A DNA stretch of 64,000 bases from Emergomyces orientalis (lineage: Eukaryota > Ascomycota > Eurotiomycetes > Onygenales > Ajellomycetaceae), in NCBI GenBank assembly GCA_002110485.1, contig MOWL01000046.1, positions 868,001-932,000 of the forward strand. Direction: 5' to 3'. The notes under the pieces were generated by a model, which was not told the DNA's origin, made no database searches, and saw only the letters and a list, made by a program, of their open reading frames with translations. A program made the position numbers and the translations under genes. This document shows positions 54,686 to 64,000 of this stretch, one piece after another (the first letter of the stretch is position 1; every line of letters starts with the position of its first letter).

Positions 54686-56572
54686 TCAACCAACAACGAC
54701 CGACATCCCATAATCCGCAAATCCTGGATTACCCAGGATATATCTCAGCTCATTCTCTCGATCTTTAACAATCAGCTCTTCAGCCTCCCACCGTCTCCTC
54801 GCCATTTCTTTCTCCTTCACCCTATTCGCACCTCGCCCCGACCACAACCACCACGACACCTTATCTGCCCGATCCATGCTCTCCAACTCCTCATTCTCGG
54901 CCTTGACAACTAACTGTCGCACCATCTTCTTCCAATTATCCAGACCAGCCTTCACGCACTCCCGGCAGCGCTGGTGCGCGTCAGAATGGTTCATGGACAA
55001 GCTGCTGCTGCTGCTGCTTGTCGTCATGACAGTGGACGTGGAATTAGGATTTTGTTCTTCTGCTTCTTCACTATTCAGTTGGAGGATGGTGGCTTCGGCT
55101 AAGTCTACGGCATCACGGGTCCATGCTAGGCCGCGCTCTTGCGATGAGGAAGCGAAGATTATCTCGCCGATGTACACCATCAAGCCTGCTTCTTCGCACG
55201 TGGTGTAGAGGGAGCGCACGGCGCGCTCGTTGCCGGTTCGGGTTGGAAGTGGGTAGGCGGGTGGCGTGAGAAGGGAGATTATGGATTTGGGGATGCTAGT
55301 AAAGAAGGACTCGTTCTTTGCCTCCGGTGTATTTGGTGGAGGCGCAACGGGTTGGGTACTTGTGGCAGAGGGTTCTTCTAGGGGAAGAGATCGACGAGTT
55401 CTCAGGACAGAGACAAAAATAGATAATGCTGTCGATAAATCGCCCCGGCGCACCTGGTGGACGCCAAGGGCTGTCGATGCCCGCAATAAGTTCTCCGTAA
55501 CATATGCATTCCCTCGCTCTTTCAAAATACCAGTCTTCCGATCCACAACCTTCTTGGGGTCCACGTCCCCTGGAAGCCCGGAAGTAGCAATATCCATCGC
55601 CCAACTATACACGTCTCCTGCGGTCTCCTTCAAACCCTTAAAATCTAACCAATCAGCATAAGCCAGCGCAGCATCAAGTTTCTGATGCGTCTCGAACCCC
55701 TTCGTTGTCAAAACTTTCATATAAAAGACCTCAGGACTCTGATATGCTGGCACACAATTCTCCTCCTTCAACATTTTCTTCGTTCCAGGCAGAAGTTGCG
55801 GTGCCGCATTGGACGGGCCTAGCACACACTCCGCCGGCCCAACAATCTGCTGCTCCGTATCCTCTAGCCACCCATCCAATTTCTCTGCCGCCTCTCCAGC
55901 CCCCATGAGCGCCTGGAAATAGCCAATCTTCCACGGTTCGCTCATATCCGAAATATCATACCCAGCTTTCCCAACGCCCTCAATAATTAAGCCCCCTTCA
56001 TCCTGCTCCTTCAGTCCCTTCCCATCAATTTCCGGGTCCTCCAATCTCGCCAGTAAATCTAAATAAAATGTCCCCACACTCGCCCAACTCGTTTGTAATT
56101 TATGAAATAGCTCTGGATGTTGTCGAGCCCGCGCCGTGCGCAACTTCCAACGGCTCCTGAAGGTCCATTCCGGCGGTGTCGGGAATATCCGCTCGTAATT
56201 CTCCTGCGAGAAGCCCACGCGGATCACGAAGAGGAGCACTATGGCTGCATACACGCTGAGGCCGATTTTCAGGCCCCGGTATATTTTTTGATAGTAGGCT
56301 TTTCGCTCTGTGCTGATTAGCCGGGGGATGTGAAGGCGGAGTAAAGCTGCATTTAATAGGCGATTGGCGGTCGCAGGGATTGGCCGGGCCGCGGAGGGGG
56401 AGTGGAGGAAGGGGAGTTGGGGTCTGTGCCGGGCGGTTGGGGAGGTGATTATGAGTTGGGGTCCGTTGATGGTGAAGAAGCGGGGTTTCGCGGGTTGGGT
56501 GTAGTGTGTTGGTGGTCGTAATGGTCGAAGGAGACTTGGTATTCGTCGTGTGGGAAGTTGTGGAGGTAGCAT
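54686..56572 (-). CDS. Mitochondrial membrane TPR-type protein, resembles Mgr3
   Basis: A single exon gives 628 aa from ATG 56572. The N-terminus is strongly basic and Pro-rich (MLPPQLPTRRIPSLLRPLRP), as in a mitochondrial presequence. Residues about 101-121 (LKIGLSVYAAIVLLFVIRVG) are one membrane helix. The soluble part has helical-repeat blocks: KLQTSWASVGTFYLDLLARL, LDAALAYADWLDFKGLKETA, LLRASTALGVHQVRRGDLST and RSLYTTCEEAGLMVYIGEII. The last part holds WTRDAVDLAEATILQL and CRECVKAGLDNWKKMVRQL. The layout (presequence, helix, TPR-like repeats in the intermembrane space) matches Mgr3, an adaptor of the Yme1 i-AAA protease in yeast. The match to Mgr3 is by layout and general look, so the name is tentative. 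A Ser-rich run sits near residue 520. Confidence 0.7.
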   Translation of the reverse strand: MLPPQLPTRRIPSLLRPLRPPTHYTQPAKPRFFTINGPQLIITSPTARHRPQLPFLHSPSAARPIPATANRLLNAALLRLHIPRLISTERKAYYQKIYRGLKIGLSVYAAIVLLFVIRVGFSQENYERIFPTPPEWTFRSRWKLRTARARQHPELFHKLQTSWASVGTFYLDLLARLEDPEIDGKGLKEQDEGGLIIEGVGKAGYDISDMSEPWKIGYFQALMGAGEAAEKLDGWLEDTEQQIVGPAECVLGPSNAAPQLLPGTKKMLKEENCVPAYQSPEVFYMKVLTTKGFETHQKLDAALAYADWLDFKGLKETAGDVYSWAMDIATSGLPGDVDPKKVVDRKTGILKERGNAYVTENLLRASTALGVHQVRRGDLSTALSIFVSVLRTRRSLPLEEPSATSTQPVAPPPNTPEAKNESFFTSIPKSIISLLTPPAYPLPTRTGNERAVRSLYTTCEEAGLMVYIGEIIFASSSQERGLAWTRDAVDLAEATILQLNSEEAEEQNPNSTSTVMTTSSSSSSLSMNHSDAHQRCRECVKAGLDNWKKMVRQLVVKAENEELESMDRADKVSWWLWSGRGANRVKEKEMARRRWEAEELIVKDRENELRYILGNPGFADYGMSVVVG

Positions 56573-57309
56573 GGTGAAACAATGCTGGATCCGAATCGCT
56601 CAGCAGGAGGATTGGGGATTCAGAGAGGAGAGATTTGACAGTTGCAGCTGGAGAGTTCTCGGAGGTTTTGGTTTGACGTGAGTGTTTGTCCTGTTTGCAT
56701 CCAAGCTCCATCTGGTGGGTCCACTCTGATAGTAAGAAAACCCCATCTTAAACAGAAGTATATCAACCTTGTTTCTCAGCTGGTTATGAACTTGCAAATG
56801 TACTGCAAGACTCCTCTTCTCATTAGTTACGCCACTAAAGTCAGAAAATCTAAGACGGACTTCTTCCATCTATCTCCGTTCCATAAACAAGCATACCCAT
56901 CGCAAATTTGCCAAGAGATTTAACCAAAATCAAAATGTATGATCATCTAAAGTGTCTATGGATATCTAAGACCCAATGGGTAATCCAAAAGGTAGAGGGC
57001 CAATAAAATATTCCCAAAATACCTGCGCAAAAAGTCACTGAGCCAGCCGCGATGTACATAGAGAGAAGAAGCACGGTCTAAGTTATCCAAAAAAAAAAAA
57101 AAAAAAAAAACAAGGGGGAAAAAGCCAGAAAACAAATATAAAATAGGGTACGAAAACACGCATTGGATCCTTTTCGTTTATATATAGCATGCCGGTAGAG
57201 TTTTTTTCCCTTTTCATTATATTTTTTATATTCTGCCGTGGCGTGAAGCGGAACAAGAAAAAAACAAAACAAAACAAAACAAAACCAAATTCTAGAATTA
57301 TTCCAAAAT
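56573..57309. other. Spacer between the Mgr3-like gene and MET3
   Basis: This is 737 bp with a 22-A run at 57089-57110 downstream of MET3. No gene was seen. Confidence 0.55.
57089..57110. repeat. 22-nt poly-A tract
   Basis: An uninterrupted A run lies downstream of the MET3 stop (on the minus strand, a T run about 200 nt past the stop codon). Confidence 0.9.
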
Positions 57310-59353
57310 CTAAAACCTATCCAAAAATCCCTGACTCTCAAGCATAAGAATAATTTCATGAACAATAGCCCTTACAGTCTGCTTCTCAATATCAACAGTA
57401 AGGTCTGCAGCCTTGGGCGTCTCGTAGGGGTCATCTACGCCGGTAAACCCCTTAATCTCCCCACGTCTCGCCTTCGCATAAATGCCTCGCTTATCAGTTT
57501 TCTCAGCATACTCCAGCGAGGTCGCGACGTGGACGAGGAAGAAGCTTCCAACAGCGGAGATTGTATCGCGCGCCGCCTTTCTGCTGAACTCATGCGGAGC
57601 GATCGGGGCGGCGATGACGGCAGCACCAGCCTTGGTGAGCTCAGCCGCGACAAAGGCGATGCGCTGGATGTTCTTGTGGCGGTCATCACGGGAAAATCCC
57701 AGTTCGGAAGAGAGCTCGTGTCTCACTGTGTCGCCGAGGAGGAGGGAGACGGAGCGGCCGCCCTGTTGATTCAAAGTGACTTGGAGTGCACGGGCGATGG
57801 CGTCCTTGCCGCTGTTTTGATAACCAGTGAGGAAAATGGTGAAGCCTTGCGTTGATCTGGGAGGGTTTGATTCGCGCAGCACTCTGACCACCTCTGGGTA
57901 TGAGAACCATTCGGGGATGTTGCCGCCAGTGCGGAGGCGCTTTCGAAGCTCCGTTCCGCTAATGTCTAGCGTCTTGGTGCCCGCAGGCACTTCGTTGACG
58001 GGTTTGTACTCGTCGGTATCTGGGAGATAAGTTACTTGCTGGAACTCGACGACATCGATTCCAAGCTCATCCTTGTATTTCTCAACGGCATGCTGGGCAT
58101 CATATGGGCCGTAGAATTCAACTCCCTTGGAATTCTTTCCGGGACCTGCATGGTCTCGTCCGACAATGAAATGTGTGGCTCCATGATTTTTACGAATTAT
58201 AGCGTGCCAGATTGCTTCGCGGGGGCCACCCATTCGCATGGCAAGGGGGAGGAGTCCGAGGACCGCCATTCCGTTGGGATATCTGGGTAAAATAGCCTCG
58301 TAGACACGCACACGGGTAAAATGATCAATATCACCTGGCTTCGTGAGGCCAACGACTGGGTGAATTAGGACGTTCGCTTGGCGGGCACGGGCAGCTCGCA
58401 CTGTCAATTCGCGGTGCGCTCTGTGCATAGGATTTCTAATATCTCTTTGTTAGTTTTAATGGTCCCCGGCAAGATATATAATCGTGAAGCGCTCACCTTG
58501 TTTGGAAAGCAACAACTCTCGTCCAACCGAGCTTGTCAAAGTGAGACCGCAACTCAGCAGGTGTAACTGCATTTATATTAATGTTTCAATTCATGGCATC
58601 ATTGTGGCAGGGTTACTCACATCGCAGAGCTACATAGTCATAATGGTTGAGCTTATTCAAAGCTTCAACTTTTCCGCCAACGTAAAACTCCTCAACCTTG
58701 GTGAAAAGGTATCTAATTGCAGGATGCTCTTCGTCACCTCCAAAAACTTCTTTTGCTTCCTTCTGCCTATATTAATCGTGAAAGAAAAAAAAAAAATTCA
58801 GCATGTCAGCAATCTCACGATATTATGGAAACAGCTAAGCGAAAGAGGCTGACGAAAAACATACTTGTCTGGCTTATAAACATCATCTACCGTCAGGATT
58901 GCCAAATTACGGTCATCTCTGAAATCTCGGAGGGTAATGCGAGCTCCTGACTTCACGCCAAGAGCTTGGATATCCTCGCTGGAAATATCAAGTGTGATGG
59001 GGATGCTGAAAACATTCCCGTCTGCGAGTCGAACGTCTGTGACAACGCTGTTTGAGGCAGAAAATAATTGATATTAGCAATCGATGCGGAATTGACGTAC
59101 TTGAATGCTAATGGGTGGGAGATTTATCCCTCGAATGGATGTATGGATATTCTTACCCATTGTAGTCCTTCTCGTTCATGAAGCCTTCAAGAGGACTGAA
59201 GCCGCCGTTCATAATCAATTCCAGATCGCAGAGTTGTCTTTCATTGAGAACAATGGCAGGTAGGGTCGCCGCCTCAGCCTCCAACTCATCATGCCGCGGA
59301 GCATCTCTGGCAAGCAAATCCTTGAGGACCCCGCCATGAGGTTTGTTAGCCAT
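57310..59353 (-). CDS. MET3: ATP sulfurylase with C-terminal APS-kinase-like regulatory domain
   Basis: There are five exons on the minus strand: 59353-59157, 59047-58865, 58766-58621, 58566-58497 and 58435-57310, giving 573 aa, the usual filamentous-fungal length. The start is MANKPHGGVLKDLLARD. The enzyme makes adenosine phosphosulfate from ATP and sulfate, the first step of sulfate assimilation. Catalytic blocks are FQTRNPMHRAHREL (Q-x-R-N and H-x-x-H), GLTKPGDIDHFTR, FIVGRDHAGPG and ISGTELRKRLRTG. From about residue 395 an APS-kinase-like domain follows (TIFLTGYQNSGKDAIARAL ... DPYETPKAADLTVD). Its P-loop has Q-N-S-G-K-D-A, not the G-x-x-x-x-G-K-S/T of true kinases, which fits the allosteric PAPS-binding domain known in fungi. 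A GAG microsatellite lies about 220 bp upstream. Confidence 0.97.
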
Positions 59354-62300
59354 AAATGCTGTTGTTTTAGCGGCTGGCTGCGCCTGAGTTCTCAGCAATG
59401 TCTAATGAGGGAGAAGCAGGTGTTCCGAAGGGCGACAAAAGAGGAGCAATTGAACCTCGCAATCGGGGATCCAGTAAACACACAACAGAGAACCTGCGAG
59501 GGAGCAAGCAGAAATAAGGAATTGAAGCTGTTTATTTCAGTTGTTTGAGCTGTGACGAATGAAGAAGAAGAGGAGGAGGAGGAGGAGGAGGAGGAGGAGG
59601 AAGAGAAGAGCAAGAAAATAAAAGAAAAGGAAAAAAATAAGGATTGACGGACAGAAAGAATCCCGGCTACAACGATGATCCAATCCGCTGACAATTACTC
59701 CTGGCTAGATAAGTTAATAATAAGACCACGGATTGACAACTTTTACACCTTTTACAGTGGATCTGAAGGCCGAGTCTGTCCCCTTATTAGAGGCTCAAGA
59801 ATCGAGGGGTGCTAACCCAAAAAAGAGCCAGAAAAAGTCATTCGCTCATGCCACCACGAAACAGAAACAGGGCACGCGTCACTCCGTCCAAGGGACCAGC
59901 GATGGGCCCCCTCCGTCGCAGTTTACAGCAGGGCAACCCATGCAGGGATACATGGATACGCGGTACTTCGTAGGTACCTGGGTCTGTCGTAATCGTCAAA
60001 AAAGGGAAAACCTGATGCCGCCCCGCCTGCATTAAAATAAAATATGGAAATCAGCTTAGTCATGTCATAAGATATGCGCATAAAATAACACCACAGCCAA
60101 TCAGCAGCTTTGAATCATGGCACAATCTTATTCAGCAGCCTGATTCGCCATTATCCCTGGAAACACCGTCAATCTGCCCTGAAATTGCGTGATCTGCACG
60201 CCAAGATACAGGACTGTTTTTTTACTCTCCAGATATGAAATAATATCCAGGGCAGATGTCACAATTTGTAATTATGCTCAGTAACGATGCCATTTCCTAT
60301 TGCTGCTGCTGGGGCAATGCGTCAACTGGCAATTGGGCTGACACAGCAGAACTGGGGGAGCTGGGAGATCAAGGCATGTAAATCCATCGATCTGAAAATC
60401 AACCCGATGACACTTATATGTTTTCGCTTGTTCCTGCGCTTTAAGCCTTCGACAACCACAACCCTATCATGCATTGGTCGAGATCTATCCATTGCGGAGC
60501 TGTAACCAGGAGTCTTCATGAGCCGTCCAAGCGCCGAGAGATTCAAAAAGAGCTGTGCCCTCCTGAGCTTCCATAATCAAGCAATATCATACACCAACAG
60601 AGCAGTATTTTCGGAAACGATCACTTACGAGATGACTGCAGCAAGCGGATGATTTCAATATTTTTCCTGCTGCCTTCTTTATCCAGAATCCATATCCCCA
60701 TCCCCAAAATCCGCACTAACCTCCTAAGCTTTCGCAGATGACTTCTTGCATATTTATTATATCCGTGGCTATCGGATATTTTAGATTCGACACTTCTCTA
60801 GGGAACTATGTGGACGCGCGAAGCGCGATCCTGGGGTGCGCGAATGCTTTCCCTATTATCTATTTAAGCAAATTACTGTCTAAAGCAACATATTTATTTT
60901 CATACAGAAGTATTTCAAAAGCTCAACTTAACCATTAAAACATTACTCCTTCTCTGGGGATTAATTTCAAAGAAGCTCCAGTTACTTGGTGGTTAAATCG
61001 CCTTATCACTGTACACCCTACATTAACTACCAATGCTGTATCAACAATAAGTAGTTTTAATGGAATCAGTTGAAGAAAAGCTACATATTGGGGCTCCCTA
61101 AAAGTAAACAGTATTTCTTAACGATAGTCCTTTTGATCAAGTTACATATCCTTATCATATATGTTGTGTCCTCGGTTGAATATGTTTCTATATTAGGGCT
61201 ATCTGTACGAGCAATTTTGCGGATTATTGTTGTTCCTGAGAGTAAGCATCCATCTCCCTCATCCCAATCAATTGAGCACCAGCGTTTTAGACACGGCGCC
61301 CTTTCTATGACGAATCTCAAACTCAACTGCTCAATGCATGGTACCAAATTTTACATGATGCGCACCCCCTAATTCCGGTAACTTCATAATTTTTCATATA
61401 GAATAAAGTGGCGGAAGCTTAGTGGGTGGTCTTGACTGAATGCAAGAGATCCTACTGCCGTGCCTCTCGGGCAAATCGTGGTCCAGGCCACCTTCAGATG
61501 AGCGAGTCGGGAAGGAAACCAGGTGGGAATCAAGACCGCATGTGCACTTTGGACGTGGTACTTGACCGCCCCGAGTGCATTGATTGCGTCAAGACAAGGC
61601 AACATATCAGGGTGTGCTTCACTTTGTGGAGCGCAAGACCAGGCTACCTTTTGGACGGCCTCGTTGTCGTCGTAGTCCACGTCGTGACCTGAGTTTCGAG
61701 CTGTACCATGCCTTCGGGCAATTGGGCAGCTGAGCAGCCATGTCGATGAAAAAATACCCCAGCAGACAAGCTCAGTAGGCCATATGCGTCTCCAGAACCT
61801 CGAAGAACCGTGAGGGCTCTACTGCTGAGCAGCTTATTTCATTCGAGGGTGAAAGCCCGTTTTAATAACGAACTTCATCATGGTGCTCTCTTGAGCAACT
61901 CGGGCCAAAAACTCGGGAACTCCCGTGCAAATGCCAGTGAAGGCATTGCCCGGCGCCAATTTCCAGCCATGCCGCAGCAATTAACCCGAAATCCATGTTG
62001 CAGGGAGGGCCAATGCTGGCATGATGCCAATGATGCCGCCTCTGACAATGGCGACTTGACTTCCAGGCTTACCTGGATTTCGTCATTGCCCGTACTATCA
62101 TTCATACTGTTGTTCCGAAATCCCCTTTTTGAGCATTATCCATTTGCTGCCCTCTTAATAGTACAAGTTCGGATTTAGGAAGCACACTCCGTTCCACTCC
62201 ACATTCCAGCTACAAGGTCCAATCTGGATTATAAATGCAGATTAAAGCAGATCAAAAGCGGTATCCCCATAAATTACATGCTAGCTGGTGAAACCTAGGT

Positions 62301-62511
62301 TTGGTTCGGATTTCGGAATCGTGCTCCGATACTCCCTACGCTCCGGTTTAGGCCCCTATCTTGATTAGAGATGCACCACATATACCAGCAGAAAAGGAAA
62401 TGCCACTCTTATATATATTTTTATCATGATCCGGTAGCCATTGTCGTATTATACTAGCAGCACCACATGTCCTTTAGCCACTGCACTTGGACAAAAAGTC
62501 ACATCTTTCAA
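59354..62511. other. Long spacer, possible decayed sequence
   Basis: This is 3.2 kb with no intact gene. It holds the GAG run at 59570-59600, a stretch near 60860-61250 unusually rich in AT, and fragments around 61380-62180 with open frames that do not join. One minus-strand frame near 61643-61672 reads RRQRGRPKGS, an AT-hook-like string, but stops interrupt it soon after. Confidence 0.45.
59570..59600. repeat. GAG/GGA trinucleotide microsatellite
   Basis: About ten uninterrupted GGA units, preceded by GAA units, lie about 220-250 bp upstream of the MET3 ATG in its promoter or 5' leader. Confidence 0.85.
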
Positions 62512-64000
62512 ATGGCTGAGACTGGATCGCACACCCTGGATGGGCCTCCAATGAGCTCGTCCGAACCTTGGCATGATACCTCAGCGGAGAAGCAAGATGC
62601 CTCCAGCGATGATGCAGAGCTCAAGTACGAGTATCCTACGGGGTTCGCGGTCACCCTTATTCTCACATCAATTACCCTGGCCTATTTTCTATTTTTCCTT
62701 GACCTTGCCGTCATTTCCACGGCCACTCCTGCCATTACGTCCGACTTTGACTCCCTGGTGGACGTCGGCTGGTAAGTGCACATTGGCTCGCCACCGCTTC
62801 TATCTTTTTTGTTTTGTTTTGCGAGATGTTGATCCGTCCTGCACAGGTATGGCGGCGCGTACCAGCTTGGAAGTGCAGCGTTCCAGCCTTTGAGTGGCAA
62901 GATTTACAGCCAGTTCTCCATAAAGGTATGCATTGGTAAACGGCCAATGCCTCGCATCCCTTGCTTAAATCAAACTCTGACGAGACTATCATGTAGTGGA
63001 CGTTTCTTGTCTTCTTTTTTATCTTTGAGGTTGGGTCTGCCATATGCGGAGCGGCGCAGTCGTCGCCCATGTTCATCATCGGTCGTGTTATCGCAGGGGT
63101 AGGGTCCGCTGGAGTGGCCAACGGCGCTGTGACAACCATTTCTGCCGTCCTCCCAACAAAGAAACAAGCACTTTTCATGGGGCTCAACATGGGTATGGGC
63201 CAGCTGGGCCTTGCAACCGGGCCTATCATCGGAGGCGCATTTACCACAAACGTGTCGTGGCGGTGGTGTGCGTTTATTTCATCTCTTGGTTTGAAAGTCA
63301 CCACAAACCTGACTTTACTGTGTTAGGTTTTTACATAAATCTCCCTTTGGGCGTTATCGTCGGCGGATTCCTTCTTTTCAACACTATACCCGAACGGAAG
63401 CTAAAGAGTCCACCCCTAGAGATCCTCAGCACTGCCATCAAGTCTTTGGACCTTCCGGGATTCATGCTCATTTGCCCCGCGGTTGTCATGTTCCTCTTGG
63501 GGCTCCAGTTTGGCGGCAACCAGCACGCCTGGAGCAGCTCAATTGTGATTGGTTTGCTAGTGGGCGGTGCCGTCACCTTTGGCCTTTTTGTGATCTGGGA
63601 GCGTCGCCAGGGAGACAACGCTATGGTGCCTTTTGCCATGCTCAAACATCGAATCATCTGGTCGGCCGCAATGACGATGTTCTTCAGCCTGTCTAGTGTC
63701 TTGGTCGCTGATTTCTACATTGCAATTTATTTCCAGGCGATCCTTGATGATTCGCCCTTCATGAGCGGCGTGCACATGCTCCCAATCACGCTCGGTTTGG
63801 TCCTGTTTACTGTGGTCTCGGGTGTCCTGAGTAAGTGTCTCCAGCCGTAGTTTCGCTTCCCCCGCCCCCGGGAAATTTCTTTGTTAACTGACCGACGTGC
63901 GGATACTTCACAGTTTCCATTTTGGGCTACTATCTTCCATTTCTTCTTGCGGGGGGTGCGATATCGGCTATTGGCTACGGTCTCTTGTCCACACTCAGTC
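62512..64000 (+). CDS. MFS transporter, drug:H+ antiporter type (14-helix), 3' end beyond the window
   Basis: The exons seen are 62512-62771, 62847-62925, 62997-63267, 63327-63830 and 63914 to beyond 64000. The start is MAETGSHTLDGPPMSS; an in-frame ATG at 62467 is possible. Phases agree at all four joins. The MFS blocks are YFLFFLDLAVISTATPAITS (helix 1, motif D1-like), VGWYGGAYQLGSAAFQPLSG, KIYSQFSIKWTFLVFFFIFE, FIIGRVIAGVGSAGVANGAV (motif B), GMGQLGLATGPIIGGAF (motif C of antiporters) and SWRWCFYINLPLG. Later helices include VVMFLLGLQFGGNQHAWSSS and YIAIYFQAILDDSPFMSGVH. This is the DHA2-like group that exports drugs and fungal toxins or other metabolites. It may belong to a gene cluster continuing to the right, which cannot be seen. 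Confidence 0.92.

Noticed and set aside
60112..60130. ATGGCACAAT as a Cys3/MetR-type site upstream of MET3
   Set aside because: One mismatch to ATGRYRYCAT and about 750 bp from the ATG. Such near-matches are expected by chance.

Overview
The window is nuclear DNA of a filamentous ascomycete. Genes carry short (about 45-190 bp) GT-AG introns with CTAAC/CTGAC-type branch sites. Promoters hold long homopolymer and microsatellite tracts, and spacers are typically 0.4-3 kb. The protein set (allosteric fungal ATP sulfurylase, FSH1, Ipi3, Rpn5, fungal rhodopsin-like membrane protein) fits Pezizomycotina. Order-level placement in Eurotiomycetes, probably Onygenales (dimorphic fungi), is my inference from protein flavour and not a database result. 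All exon joins below were made by eye from splice signals, and each was checked so that summed exon lengths are divisible by three.

Layout. 1-10 kb: a split-barrel flavin-type protein (-) diverges from a NIPSNAP protein (+), followed by a seven-exon choline/ethanolamine phosphotransferase (+). 10-20 kb: a proline-rich protein broken by a perfect 181-bp tandem duplication (-), ribosomal protein S27 (+), an unrecognised 739-aa mitochondrial-looking protein (-), an FSH1 serine hydrolase (+) and proteasome lid subunit Rpn5 (-). 20-30 kb: a decayed gene (-), siroheme synthase/uroporphyrinogen methyltransferase (+), a selenoprotein-K-like protein with Cys in the Sec position (+), deoxyribose-phosphate aldolase (+) and a SPOUT1-type RNA methyltransferase (+). 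30-43 kb: Ipi3 (-), an unrecognised 483-aa protein (+), a short-chain dehydrogenase (-), lipoyl synthase (+), phosphoserine phosphatase (-) and PAPS reductase (+). 43-64 kb: a secreted DUF6454-like protein (-), a GT17 glycosyltransferase (-), a six-exon APC amino acid/choline permease (-), a rhodopsin-like seven-helix protein (+), a mitochondrial TPR-type protein resembling Mgr3 (-), ATP sulfurylase (-) and an MFS drug-type transporter cut by the right edge (+).

How genes work together. Most are unrelated housekeeping genes. The exception is sulfur: ATP sulfurylase, PAPS reductase and the siroheme enzyme that makes the sulfite reductase cofactor all lie within 37 kb, with lipoyl synthase (a sulfur-inserting radical SAM enzyme) and phosphoserine phosphatase (serine supply for cysteine) between them. 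The most notable single items are the selenoprotein-K-like gene, a 10-nt microexon and a GC-AG intron in the phosphotransferase gene, the frameshifting tandem duplication, and an 11-bp inverted-arm motif repeated in spacers. I saw no CRISPR array, rRNA, convincing tRNA or intact transposon.
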